Of a stretch of 64,000 nucleotides of DNA, positions 16,408 to 27,115 are shown piece by piece (position 1 is the first letter of the stretch; every line of letters begins with the position of its first letter). This DNA comes from Sphingomonas ginsengisoli An et al. 2013 (lineage in GTDB: Bacteria; Pseudomonadota; Alphaproteobacteria; Sphingomonadales; Sphingomonadaceae), in assembly GCF_009363895.1 (NCBI RefSeq), contig NZ_CP045434.1, forward strand, positions 2,241,001 to 2,305,000, in the 5' to 3' direction. The notes under the pieces are model-generated. The model did no database searches, was not told where the DNA came from, and worked only from the letters and a program-made list of their open reading frames with translations. A program made the position numbers and the translations under genes.

Positions 16408-17511
16408 ATGAAGGCGACGATCGAACGGGCAACCCTCCTTAAGAGCCTGGGCCACGTCCAGTCGGTGGTGGAGCGGCGCAACACCATCCCGATCCTCTCC
16501 AACGTCCTGCTCGACGCGCGTGAGGACGGCTCGCTCCGCCTGATGGCGACCGACCTCGACCTCCAGGTCGACGAAACGGTCGCCGCCAACGTCGCCCAGC
16601 CCGGCGCGACCACCGTCTCGGCGCACACCTTCTTCGACATCGTCCGCAAGCTTCCCGAGGGCAGCCAGGTCGAGCTGACCGCCGCCGACGGCAAGATGCA
16701 GGTCGTCGCCGGCCGCTCGCGTTTCAACCTCTCGACCCTCCCGCGCGACGACTTTCCGGTGATTGCCGAGGGCGAGCTGCCGACCCGCTTCGAGCTGCCC
16801 GCCGCGACGCTCCGCCAGATCATCGACAAGACCCGCTTCGCCATCTCGTCGGAAGAAACCCGCTACTATCTGATGGGCATCTTCTTCCACATCGCCGACG
16901 ACCAGCTCAAGGCCGCCGCGACCGACGGCCACCGGCTGGCGCGCGTCACCGTCGCCAAGCCCGATGGCGCCGACGGCATGCCCGACATCATCGTGCCGCG
17001 GAAATGTGTCGGCGAACTCCGCAAGCTGCTCGACGAGGTCGAGGGCACGGTCGAAGTCTCGCTGAGCGCGACCAAGATCCGTTTCGTGCTCGGCCATGCG
17101 GTCCTGACCAGCAAGCTGATCGACGGCACCTTCCCCGACTACACGCGCGTCATCCCGACCGCCAACGACAAGCTGTTGAAGCTCGACCCCAAGAGCTTCG
17201 CCGCGGGGGTCGACCGCGTCGCCACCATCGCCAGCGAGAAGACCCGGGCGGTCAAGATGGCCGTCGACCGCGACCGCGTGACGCTGTCGGTGACCAGCCC
17301 CGAGAACGGTCTCGCCACCGAGGAAGTCCCGGCGGACTATGCGTCCGAGGGGCTCGAGATCGGGTTCAACGCGCGCTACCTGCTCGACATCCTGGGTGAG
17401 ATCGACGGCGACACGGTCGAGGTCCACCTCGCTGACGCCGCCGCGCCGACCCTGCTGCGCGAAAACGACAAGGCCAACGCGCTCTACGTCCTGATGCCGA
17501 TGCGCGTCTGA
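16408..17511 (+). CDS. dnaN: DNA polymerase III subunit beta (sliding clamp)
   Basis: A 367-residue clamp. Family features include MKATIERATLLKSLGHVQ at the N-terminus, VVERRNTIPILSNVLL, YYLMGIFFHI, ATDGHRLARV, and the C-terminal NALYVLMPMRV. It forms the dimeric ring that tethers DNA polymerase III and other partners to DNA. The start is ATG 16408; the reading frame is open further upstream through the histidine kinase gene, but that is a shadow. In many bacteria dnaN lies between dnaA and recF. Here dnaA is absent and two unrelated genes separate it from recF. Confidence 0.97.
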   Translation: MKATIERATLLKSLGHVQSVVERRNTIPILSNVLLDAREDGSLRLMATDLDLQVDETVAANVAQPGATTVSAHTFFDIVRKLPEGSQVELTAADGKMQVVAGRSRFNLSTLPRDDFPVIAEGELPTRFELPAATLRQIIDKTRFAISSEETRYYLMGIFFHIADDQLKAAATDGHRLARVTVAKPDGADGMPDIIVPRKCVGELRKLLDEVEGTVEVSLSATKIRFVLGHAVLTSKLIDGTFPDYTRVIPTANDKLLKLDPKSFAAGVDRVATIASEKTRAVKMAVDRDRVTLSVTSPENGLATEEVPADYASEGLEIGFNARYLLDILGEIDGDTVEVHLADAAAPTLLRENDKANALYVLMPMRV

Positions 17512-17536
17512 GCGACGTCGGCGGGGGGCTGACGCG

Positions 17537-18277
17537 ATGATCGCTCTGCTCGCGCTCGCGGCCGCGGCGGACACGCCCGCGACCGACGCCTGCGCGCTGC
17601 GCAGCAGCTACGGCTTCCTGCGCGATCTCGCTTTCTCGCGCGCCGCCGCGGCCTCGCCGACCCACAGTGCCGATCTCGGTCGCCTCCGCCGCGCTACCCG
17701 CGCGCAGGCCGACGACGTCCGCTCGGTGTCCTACGACCCCGCCAGCGGCCGGCTCGAATGCCGGATGACGCTGCGGCTCGCGCTGCCGGCCAGCGCGCGC
17801 GACTATTTCGGCGGCCGGGCCGAGCTCAGCGCCCCGGTGCGCTACTGGGCCGAGCCGCAAGAGGACGGCAGCGGCTACAGCTTGATCACCGAGGGGCTAG
17901 CCCCGGTCTCGGCCGCGATCCTTGCCGCCGCCGCCCGCTTCCCGGTCGCGCCCGACTTCGGCCCCGCCCTGAATGCGGCCCCGCCGCCCGAGCCGAACCG
18001 CGCGGACGAATCCCGCCGCGATCGCAAGGCGGGGTTCGACTGCCGCAGCGCCGCCACCGCGGTCGAGGATATGATCTGCGGCAACGACGCGCTCGCCGAG
18101 GCCGACCGCACCCTCTCGCAACGCTATTTCGCGGCGCGCGCGACGATGGGCTCGACCGCCAAGGCCAGGCTCCTCGCCGACCAGCGCCGCTTCCTCGCCC
18201 GCCGCGACAGATGCCGCGACGACGCCTGCCTCGTCGGCCTCTACATGGCCCGAGCCGCCGAGCTGCCGGGCCGCTAG
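17537..18277 (+). CDS. Exported protein with C-terminal LprI-like (DUF1311) domain
   Basis: A 246-residue protein whose first ~20 residues look like a short signal peptide (MIALLALAAAADTPATDAC). The middle section has no recognisable domain. Residues ~165-240 match the LprI/DUF1311 pattern of periplasmic lysozyme-inhibitor-like proteins: FDCRSAATAVEDMICGNDA, LSQRYFAA, and a terminal DRCRDDACLVGLYMAR with paired cysteines. It follows dnaN by 25 nt and may be cotranscribed. Function is not established; periplasmic location is inferred. Confidence 0.72.
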   Translation: MIALLALAAAADTPATDACALRSSYGFLRDLAFSRAAAASPTHSADLGRLRRATRAQADDVRSVSYDPASGRLECRMTLRLALPASARDYFGGRAELSAPVRYWAEPQEDGSGYSLITEGLAPVSAAILAAAARFPVAPDFGPALNAAPPPEPNRADESRRDRKAGFDCRSAATAVEDMICGNDALAEADRTLSQRYFAARATMGSTAKARLLADQRRFLARRDRCRDDACLVGLYMARAAELPGR

Positions 18278-18293
18278 GGAGCGCTGCCCCTCC

Positions 18294-20012
18294 TCAGTTC
18301 GCCGTGCCGCTCGCCACCTGCGGCGCGAAGTAAGTCGGGCCGAGCGCGGAGATTATCTCGTCGGCCTTGATGATCCGCCACGGCGCGGCGGCCAGCGCAG
18401 GCGACGGATGCGCCACGTCGACCGGTTCGATCGTCAGCTCGGTCGAATAGCCGTCGGGATAGCGCGCGCCGCCGCTGTACATGCCGACCATCTGGATGGT
18501 CCGCTCAAAGTCGGCGCGCGAGCGGATCACGAACCCGTCACGCCCAAGCGAGTGGACGTAATCCGCTGCCCGCAGCAGGGCCATTTCCTCGACTACATTG
18601 CCGCTGCTCTTCTGCCCGGTGAACGAGATGGTGGTTGTCCCGTCGGCATTGGCCTTGGTCTTGAACCCGCTGGTGCCACCCCAGAGGTAGCCGATGAAGT
18701 CGCTGTTGGCCTTGCGATAGGTGGCGATCCGCTGCGGGATTTCCGCATGGGGAAGGCTGGCGAACAGCAACGGGATCTCGATCTTGGGATTCGACTTCGG
18801 ATTGGGCTTGAGCGCCTCGCCCAACAGGTCGGCGAGCCGGGCGGCGTCGGGGACGTTCGCCTGCTTGTAGGTCAGGAGGAGGTCGTAACCCGCTCCGTTG
18901 GGGAGGATGTTCTTGAGGTCGAGGGCGGCGGGCACCTTGCCGTCGCGCAATGCCAGCTTGCTCTCGGTCATCGCCCGCCAGATGGCGAGCTCCGAACCCA
19001 CGCGCTGGCCGGCGGTGACGATCGCCTCGTTGACCGCGCGGCGCGAGCGCGCCTTCCAGCCTTCCTTTTCGCCCTCGGGCAAGGGCGGCAGCGGCTGTGC
19101 CAACTGGGCAAGCTCCGCATCGCCGTCGGCGAGTGCTCGGCGCGCGCCGGTCGCATCGCCGGTCGCCGCCAGCGCATAGGCCAGCGCGCCGCGCCGCCGC
19201 ACCGAATAGAGCCGCTCGACCGCTTCGTTGCGCTCGCGGCCGAGCTCCTCCGCGATCCCGCTCGTCCCGCGATCGAGCGTCCGGGTCGGCGCGACGAGGT
19301 TCGGGTAGAGCCGGATCGCGGTCGCGAAGTCGCGGGTCGTCATCGCCCGTTGGAAGATCGCGTCGACGAACTTGGGCTGGAGCCGGGCGAGCGACTGGAC
19401 CATCGGCGTGCCGTTGAGGACCGCGGCCTCGTCGGGGACGATGGCGATCATCGCGCTGCCGGTGGCACGGCTCCACGGGCGCTGGCGAAGGACGTCGGCG
19501 GCGAGCTCGCGTGCCTTGGCCTCCTGCCCGGTCTGGCGGAGCGCATAGGCGCGGACCAGTTCGAGGCCGAGCCCGAGACTGCGCTGATAATAGGGATCGT
19601 TGGGCGCCTGGACCGCCGCCTGCGCCTTGTCGAGGTCGGCGATCGCCCCGTCGGCCTTGCCGTCGGCCAGCCCGTGGACCGCGCGCGCCATCAGCAGGCT
19701 GGTCCGGCGCGCCCAGTAACGCTCGCGCAGCCGCGGGTCGGCCAGCGCGGTATCGCAGGCCTGGACGCCGGCCGCACCGAACGCCGGGGTGCTCCGCCGG
19801 GTGTTGCCAGCCGACGGGCCGCCGGTGAAGATGCCGAGGAAGCCGCTCGCCTCCTTGGTCATGCCATCGCCATTCTCGGTCGGCTTTCCGTAGCCGTCGC
19901 ATTGCTCGAACCAGGCGACGCCCGGTCCGCTGGTCGTCAGCAGCCCGGCGCTCGCCGCCGAGCCGCACAGCATCAACCCGCTGCCCAGCGCGGCCCGTAC
20001 GCTCATGGTCAT
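18294..20012 (-). CDS. Exported protein of unknown function with TPR-like helical repeats
   Basis: A 572-residue protein starting with a signal peptide (MTMSVRAALGSGLMLCGS, then AASAG). Residues ~110-330 are alternating Ala/Leu-rich helices that look like degenerate tetratricopeptide repeats (LGLELVRAYALRQTGQEAKA, RGALAYALAATGDATGARRA). A Gly-rich loop and strand segment occurs near 475-500 (FIGYLWGGTSGF, TTTISFTGQKSSGN). I recognise no family. The chosen ATG at 20012 has a GGGGGGA site 4 nt away; ATG 20006 is an alternative. It is divergent from recF and converges on the LprI-domain gene with a 16-nt gap. Confidence 0.72.
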   Translation of the reverse strand: MTMSVRAALGSGLMLCGSAASAGLLTTSGPGVAWFEQCDGYGKPTENGDGMTKEASGFLGIFTGGPSAGNTRRSTPAFGAAGVQACDTALADPRLRERYWARRTSLLMARAVHGLADGKADGAIADLDKAQAAVQAPNDPYYQRSLGLGLELVRAYALRQTGQEAKARELAADVLRQRPWSRATGSAMIAIVPDEAAVLNGTPMVQSLARLQPKFVDAIFQRAMTTRDFATAIRLYPNLVAPTRTLDRGTSGIAEELGRERNEAVERLYSVRRRGALAYALAATGDATGARRALADGDAELAQLAQPLPPLPEGEKEGWKARSRRAVNEAIVTAGQRVGSELAIWRAMTESKLALRDGKVPAALDLKNILPNGAGYDLLLTYKQANVPDAARLADLLGEALKPNPKSNPKIEIPLLFASLPHAEIPQRIATYRKANSDFIGYLWGGTSGFKTKANADGTTTISFTGQKSSGNVVEEMALLRAADYVHSLGRDGFVIRSRADFERTIQMVGMYSGGARYPDGYSTELTIEPVDVAHPSPALAAAPWRIIKADEIISALGPTYFAPQVASGTAN

Positions 20013-20148
20013 GACGTCCCCCCGTTTGTTGATGCAGCGTAACATCGTCGCTTCGATCTGAACAAGGGGAGCGTGAGCACCGCGACTCATCGATGATCGG
20101 AGAGTGCTGGCATCGCCGGCGGCGCTCTGCTCTATCCGTTCAGCAGCC

Positions 20149-21201
20149 ATGCTCTCCCGCCTCGCCCTGACCGACGTCCGCAACTACCGCGAACTGACCC
20201 TCGCGCCGGGGCCGGGGTTCGTCTGCCTCTTCGGCGAGAATGGCGCGGGCAAGACCAACATCCTCGAGGCGGTCAGCCTGCTCGCCCCCGGGCGCGGCTT
20301 GCGCGGCGCGGCCTTGGGCGAGGTGGCGCGGAGCGACGGGCCGGGCGGCTTCGCCATCCACGCCCGCCTCGGCGACATCGACCTTGGCACCGGGACCAGC
20401 GCGGCGGCGCCCGAGCGGCGGCAGGTGCGGGTCAATGGCGCGGCGGCCGCGGTCAACAGCCTTGCCGAGTGGCTGTCCGTCTTGTGGCTGACCCCGGCAA
20501 TGGACCGGCTGTTCGCCGGCAGCGCGGGCGACCGCCGCCGCTTCCTCGACCGGCTGGTGCTCGCGCTCGAGCCCGCCCACGCCCACCATGCCGCGCGCTA
20601 CGAGGCCGCGATGCGCGCCCGCAACAAGCTGCTCGCCGAGCCGGACGGCGCCGATCCGCAATGGCTCGCCGCGCTCGAAGCGGGGATGGCTGAGCATGGC
20701 GAGATGGTGGCGGCGGCCCGCGCGCGGACCGTCGCCGCGCTCGACGAGCGGCTCGCGGCCAGCCCCGACGACCGCTTCGCGCGTCCCGAGATCGCGCTCG
20801 AGGGCTGGACCGACGGCGACCTTGCCGCCGCTCTCCGCGCCAACCGCGGGCGCGATGCCGCCGCGGGCCGGGCGACCCAAGGGCCGCACCGCCAAGACCT
20901 CGCCGTCACCCACCGAGCCAAGCGCCAACCCGCCGCGCGCAGCTCGACCGGCGAGCAGAAGGCGCTGCTGCTCGGCCTCGTCCTCGCCCACGCCGAGCTC
21001 GTCGCGGAGCGTCGCGACGCGCCGCCGGTGCTCCTCCTCGACGAGGTCGCCGCGCACCTCGACCCGGGCCGCCGCGAGGCGCTGTTCACGCGGCTCGAAG
21101 GACGCGGGCAAGTGTGGATGACGGCCACCGAGGAAGCGCTGTTCGAGGGTGTCGTGGGCACCCGCCTGCGGGTCGACCACGGGAACGCAATCGCCGCCTG
21201 A
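20149..21201 (+). CDS. recF: DNA replication/repair protein RecF
   Basis: A 350-residue SMC-like ATPase that loads RecA onto gapped DNA together with RecOR. The Walker A motif GENGAGKT is at residues 29-36; the N-terminal [18 protein letters not shown] and [15 protein letters not shown] are typical of RecF, and the ABC signature region [19 protein letters not shown] precedes Walker [18 protein letters not shown] 20149 starts directly at the conserved first strand. It lies between dnaN and gyrB in the classical order but with insertions on both sides. Confidence 0.95.
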   Translation: MLSRLALTDVRNYRELTLAPGPGFVCLFGENGAGKTNILEAVSLLAPGRGLRGAALGEVARSDGPGGFAIHARLGDIDLGTGTSAAAPERRQVRVNGAAAAVNSLAEWLSVLWLTPAMDRLFAGSAGDRRRFLDRLVLALEPAHAHHAARYEAAMRARNKLLAEPDGADPQWLAALEAGMAEHGEMVAAARARTVAALDERLAASPDDRFARPEIALEGWTDGDLAAALRANRGRDAAAGRATQGPHRQDLAVTHRAKRQPAARSSTGEQKALLLGLVLAHAELVAERRDAPPVLLLDEVAAHLDPGRREALFTRLEGRGQVWMTATEEALFEGVVGTRLRVDHGNAIAA

Positions 21202-21202
21202 G

Positions 21203-21231
21203 TGGACAAATGGTGACCGCTCGCCTATATG
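21203..21231 (+). promoter_or_regulatory. Sigma-70 type promoter for the DEAD-box helicase leader
   Basis: TGGACA (21203-21208, 5/6 to TTGACA) and TATATG (21226-21231) are separated by 17 nt. The predicted start of transcription (~21238-21240) coincides with the first base of a long-range stem in the leader. Confidence 0.55.
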
Positions 21232-21239
21232 GCCGGTAG

Positions 21240-21301
21240 CGAGACGCCACTGAAGCGGCGTGATCGGCCTTGCGGCCGGCCCGCGTCTCGGTTCCCTTTT
21301 T
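21240..21301 (+). ncRNA. Structured leader or small RNA with intrinsic terminator, upstream of DEAD-box helicase
   Basis: CGAGACGC (21240-21247) pairs perfectly with GCGTCTCG (21283-21290), followed after CCC by a TTTTT run (21297-21301), as in an intrinsic terminator. Inside are two smaller hairpins: ACGCC/GGCGT (21243-21247 with 21257-21261) and CGGCC/GGCCG. The first inner hairpin uses the same bases as the outer stem, so the two are mutually exclusive, as in an attenuator. It could instead be a stand-alone small RNA of about 60 nt. Expression is not demonstrated. Confidence 0.45.
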
Positions 21302-21387
21302 AAGTTCTCCACATCACGCGGGGTTCTTTGTTCACCCGGCTCCCGGGCGCGCAAAGCCGTGCTCGGATGCGTCATGTTGAGAGACTT

Positions 21388-22938
21388 ATGTCGTTTGAAA
21401 ACCTCGGGCTGATCCAGCCCCTGCTCGCCGCGCTTGCGGCCAAGAATTACAACCAGGCCACGCCGATCCAGGCGCAGGCCATCCCCACCGTCCTGACCGG
21501 CCGCGACCTGCTGGGCATCGCCCAGACCGGCACCGGCAAGACCGCCGCCTTCATGCTGCCTTCGCTGCAGCGGCTGGCGGCCGACCGTCCGCAATTCCTC
21601 CTTCCGGGCCAGATCCGGATGCTGGTGCTCGCCCCGACGCGTGAACTCGCCTCGCAGATCGAGGCCAGCGCGGCGGCCTATGGCGCCAACCTCAAGACCA
21701 CCAGCGGGGTGATCTTCGGCGGCGTTGCCAATGCCAAGAGCGTCCGTACCGTCCAGCGCGGGCTCGACGTGCTCGTCGCCACGCCGGGCCGGCTGCTCGA
21801 CCTCGTCGACCAGCGCGCGGTCGACCTCAAGGCGCTCGAGATCCTGGTGCTCGACGAGGCCGACCAGATGCTCGACTTGGGCTTCATCCACGCCTTGAAG
21901 CGGATCGTGAAGATCATCCCGGCCAAGCGCCAGACTTTGTTCTTCTCGGCGACCATGCCCAAGGCGATCCAGGCGCTCGCCGACCAGTATCTGACCAACC
22001 CGGCGCAGGTCGCGGTGACCCCGGTCGCCACCACCGCCGAGCGGGTCGAGCAGCGCGTCACTTTCGTCAACCAGAGCGAGAAGACCGCGCTGCTGACGAT
22101 GTTCTTCCAGAACACCAAGATCGACCGGTCGCTGGTGTTCAGCCGGACCAAGCATGGTGCCGACAAGGTCGTCCGCCTGCTCGAGGCGGCGGGGATCAAG
22201 GCCAATGCGATCCACGGCAACAAGAGCCAGCCGCAGCGCGAAAAGGCGCTTGGCCAGTTCCGCGACGGTAGCGTCCCGATCCTCGTCGCGACCGACATCG
22301 CCGCGCGCGGGATCGACATCCCGGGCGTCAGCCACGTCATCAACTACGACCTGCCCAACGTCCCCGAGCAGTATGTCCACCGGATCGGCCGCACCGCGCG
22401 CGCCGGCGCCGACGGCATCGCGATCGCTTTCTGCGACGGCGAGGAGCGTGCGTATCTCAAGGACATCGAGAAGCTCACCCGCCAGAAGCTGACGGTCGAG
22501 GAGCTGCCGGGTGGTTTCAACCAGGCGGTGGAGGCGCTCAAGCGCTTGAAGCCCGCGCCCAAGGGCGACGGCGGCCGCGAGCGCGCGCCCCAGCAGGGCC
22601 AGCGCAATCGCCGCAACGGCAGCGGTGCCCGCGGCCACGCCGGCGATCCGCAGCGCTTCGGCCTGCCGCGCAACGACCCGCGTTCGGACATGCCCGAGGA
22701 GCGGCGTGGCCCACGTGAGGGCGGCCGGTCGATGCGCGGCGTCCCCGGCGCCCCACGCGGCCCGGTCGGCAATCCGATCCGCTCGGGCGCAACCGGTCAG
22801 AGCCACGGCCAGCAGCCGCAGCGCCACGGTGGGCAGCGTCCCGCCGGTGGTCAGGGCGGGCAGGGCGGCGGTCGTCCGAACGGCGGCCAGCGTCGCCGCG
22901 GTGGCGGCGGCGGGGGCGGCCAGCGCCGCGCCGGTTAA
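21388..22938 (+). CDS. DEAD-box RNA helicase (RhlE-like)
   Basis: A 516-residue ATP-dependent RNA helicase. Motifs: Q motif with ATPIQAQAIP, motif I AQTGTGKT (residues 45-52), PTRELASQI, motif II DEAD (156-159), motif III FSATMP, motif V ARGIDIPGV and motif VI HRIGRTARAG. After ~375 residues the tail is rich in Gly, Arg, Gln and Pro (ending GGGGGGGQRRAG), a disordered RNA-binding extension typical of RhlE-type cold-response helicases. It probably acts in ribosome assembly or RNA decay. The 186-nt upstream region contains a promoter and a structured leader, suggesting post-transcriptional control. Confidence 0.94.
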   Translation: MSFENLGLIQPLLAALAAKNYNQATPIQAQAIPTVLTGRDLLGIAQTGTGKTAAFMLPSLQRLAADRPQFLLPGQIRMLVLAPTRELASQIEASAAAYGANLKTTSGVIFGGVANAKSVRTVQRGLDVLVATPGRLLDLVDQRAVDLKALEILVLDEADQMLDLGFIHALKRIVKIIPAKRQTLFFSATMPKAIQALADQYLTNPAQVAVTPVATTAERVEQRVTFVNQSEKTALLTMFFQNTKIDRSLVFSRTKHGADKVVRLLEAAGIKANAIHGNKSQPQREKALGQFRDGSVPILVATDIAARGIDIPGVSHVINYDLPNVPEQYVHRIGRTARAGADGIAIAFCDGEERAYLKDIEKLTRQKLTVEELPGGFNQAVEALKRLKPAPKGDGGRERAPQQGQRNRRNGSGARGHAGDPQRFGLPRNDPRSDMPEERRGPREGGRSMRGVPGAPRGPVGNPIRSGATGQSHGQQPQRHGGQRPAGGQGGQGGGRPNGGQRRRGGGGGGGQRRAG

Positions 22939-22963
22939 GCGCTTTCGCCAACGTTCCCTTCAA

Positions 22964-22996
22964 CGGCCCGCTCTTGCTATCAGCGAGGGCGGGCCG
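22964..22996 (+). terminator. Hairpin after DEAD-box helicase gene
   Basis: CGGCCCGC (22964-22971) pairs with GCGGGCCG (22989-22996); the stem continues inward for six more pairs with two G-T wobbles, leaving a 5-nt loop. Only scattered T residues follow (CTTCGTTTC), so termination is likely but not clear-cut. Confidence 0.5.
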
Positions 22997-23031
22997 CTTC
23001 GTTTCGGCCCCTCGCGCGCACGCGCGTACGC

Positions 23032-25573
<2,542 letters not shown>

Positions 25574-25581
25574 ACATGACA

Positions 25582-25610
25582 AAGGGCGGCGCGATCACCG
25601 CGCCGCCCTT
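25582..25610 (+). terminator. Strong hairpin terminator between gyrB and the EF-hand gene
   Basis: A perfect 12-bp stem, AAGGGCGGCGCG (25582-25593) with CGCGCCGCCCTT (25599-25610), has a 5-nt loop and is followed by CATTTCATC. It lies between two convergent genes and may serve both. Confidence 0.7.
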
Positions 25611-25634
25611 CATTTCATCGGTTGCTGACGAGGC

Positions 25635-26090
25635 TTAGCCCTTGAGGAAGGTCGTCAGCTCGGCCTTCGACACGCTCTTGCTCTTGTCGGTGTCGACCTT
25701 GGCAAAGGCGGCGGTCAGATAGGCCTTGGTTTGCGGCTTCTTGCCGGCGGCCGTCTGCAGCGCATTCATCCAGGCATCGAACTCGACGCGGCTGAGCTTG
25801 CCGTTGCCGTCCTTGTCATATTTCGCCCAGTCGGCCTCGACCGTCGCCGCGACCGGGTCCGAACTGGTCGACGCGGTCTGCGTGGTCGTGGTCGTGGTGC
25901 TGGTCGTCGTTGCCGAATCGGCCGGCGGGGTCATCGAATCCGCGGCCGGCGCAGTCGCCGACGGCGAGGTCTGGGCCGGGGTGGTCGGCTGGGTCGCCGT
26001 CGGAGTGGCGCTGGGCGCCGGCTGCGTCGCCTGGGCCAGCGCGGGCGTCCCGGCGAGCATCAGCGTGGCGACAAAAGCAGTCTTGATCAT
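25635..26090 (-). CDS. Exported EF-hand calcium-binding protein
   Basis: A 151-residue protein with a signal peptide (MIKTAFVATLMLAGTPALAQA), then ~55 residues of Pro/Thr/Ser low-complexity linker including a run of Thr, and two EF-hands at the C-terminus. EF1 (DKDGNGKLSRVE, residues 92-103) is canonical; EF2 (DTDKSKSVSKAE, 133-144) lacks the usual Gly at position 6. It is likely a periplasmic or secreted Ca-binding protein of unknown role. ATG 26090 has a GGAGAA site 6 nt before it; an upstream in-frame Met would destroy the signal peptide. Confidence 0.82.
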   Translation of the reverse strand: MIKTAFVATLMLAGTPALAQATQPAPSATPTATQPTTPAQTSPSATAPAADSMTPPADSATTTSTTTTTTQTASTSSDPVAATVEADWAKYDKDGNGKLSRVEFDAWMNALQTAAGKKPQTKAYLTAAFAKVDTDKSKSVSKAELTTFLKG

Positions 26091-26240
26091 GAAATTCTCC
26101 GTTCTTGGGCAGGTTGGCCGTGCGGACACGGCTGCCGGGAAAACAACGAAGGCCATCGCAGAAGGTTGTTCGTTTCACCCCTCGCCCGCCACGCCCCATC
26201 TGGCAATAAACGGCGGTTTTCCGTAACTTAACGGTGATGC

Positions 26241-26274
26241 GGGCAATCGCTTGCGTCTCGCTAAAGCGATGCCC
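26241..26274. other. Intergenic hairpin between EF-hand and EEP genes
   Basis: GGGCA-A-TCGCTT (26241-26252) pairs with AAGCGATGCCC (26264-26274), an 11-bp stem with one bulged A. It lies in the 254-nt divergent gap between 26091 and 26344 with no T-run, so it may be a regulatory site or an untranslated-leader structure. Nothing else stands out in that gap except a near-match to an EcfG promoter at 26312-26336. Confidence 0.25.
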
Positions 26275-26344
26275 ACAGAGCGCGCGTGACCCTTCCATCG
26301 TCCCACCGTCCGGAACTCCGCCCGCTGGCTCGGGTTGCCTATCT

Positions 26345-27115
26345 GTGACCAGCGCCGTCGTGACCCTCGCCAGCTACAACATGCGCAAGGCGGTCGGCAC
26401 CGACCGGCGGCGCGACCCGCATCGGGTGCTCGAGGTGCTGAACGAGGTCGATGCCGACATCGTCGCGTTGCAGGAGGCGGATCGGCGCACCGGCGGCCGC
26501 GCTTCGGCGGTGCCGCACGAGCTGATCGACAGCCACGGCCGCTACAAGCCGGTGCCCTTGGGGGTGAAGAACCGGCGGATGTTCGATGCGCTGCCCAAGA
26601 TGGGTGCGCGGGTCGACGAATTGCTCAAGGTCGATACGCGCAACATCGGCTGGCACGGCAACGCGCTGCTGGTGAAGCCGCATATCGCGGTCATGGACGT
26701 CGCCGCGCTCGAGCTGCCGACACTCGAGCCGCGCGGTGCGGTCCTTGCCGAATTGCTGATCGGCGACCAGCCGCTGCGCGTGATCGGGCTCCACCTCGAC
26801 CTGTCGGGACTGTGGCGGCGGCGGCAAATGCGGGCGATCGTCGCCGCCATCGCGCGCCGTCCGAACAAGATGCCGAGCGTGCTGATGGGCGACACCAATG
26901 AATGGCGGCGTGAGGCGGGCTGCCTCAAGGACTTAGCGGACGACTACCGGATCGCGCCGATCGGGCCGAGCTTCCATGCCCGCCGCCCGGTTGCGACGCT
27001 CGACCGGATCATCGTCGACAAGGCCCTCCGGATCGAAGCCGCGGGGGTCCACCACAGCGAATCCGCGCGGGTGGCGAGCGATCACCTTCCCGTCTGGGCG
27101 CGGATCGCGCTCTAG
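26345..27115 (+). CDS. Endonuclease/exonuclease/phosphatase (EEP) family protein
   Basis: A 256-residue metal-dependent phosphohydrolase of the DNase I-like fold. The motifs are VTLASYNMRKA, DIVALQEADRR with the metal-binding Glu, GLHLDLSGLWRR with the catalytic His, GDTNEW with Asp/Asn, and the C-terminal SDHLPVWARI. Substrate is unknown; relatives cleave DNA, inositol phosphates or lipids. No signal peptide is evident from GTG 26345, the chosen start, though GTG 26360 is also possible. The stop TAG shares a CTAG palindrome with the convergent rpoN stop. Confidence 0.85.
   Translation: MTSAVVTLASYNMRKAVGTDRRRDPHRVLEVLNEVDADIVALQEADRRTGGRASAVPHELIDSHGRYKPVPLGVKNRRMFDALPKMGARVDELLKVDTRNIGWHGNALLVKPHIAVMDVAALELPTLEPRGAVLAELLIGDQPLRVIGLHLDLSGLWRRRQMRAIVAAIARRPNKMPSVLMGDTNEWRREAGCLKDLADDYRIAPIGPSFHARRPVATLDRIIVDKALRIEAAGVHHSESARVASDHLPVWARIAL

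Noticed and set aside
20140-22827. 895-codon open frame on the minus strand opposite recF and the DEAD-box gene
   Set aside because: It is an antisense shadow produced by high G+C codon structure; the translation is low-complexity (D/R/A/G-rich) with no domain, while both plus-strand genes have complete motifs.
26312-26336. Near-match to an EcfG promoter before the EEP gene (GGAAC-N16-GGTT)
   Set aside because: The -10 element differs at its first base (GGTT instead of CGTT), so it was not counted with the two perfect sites.
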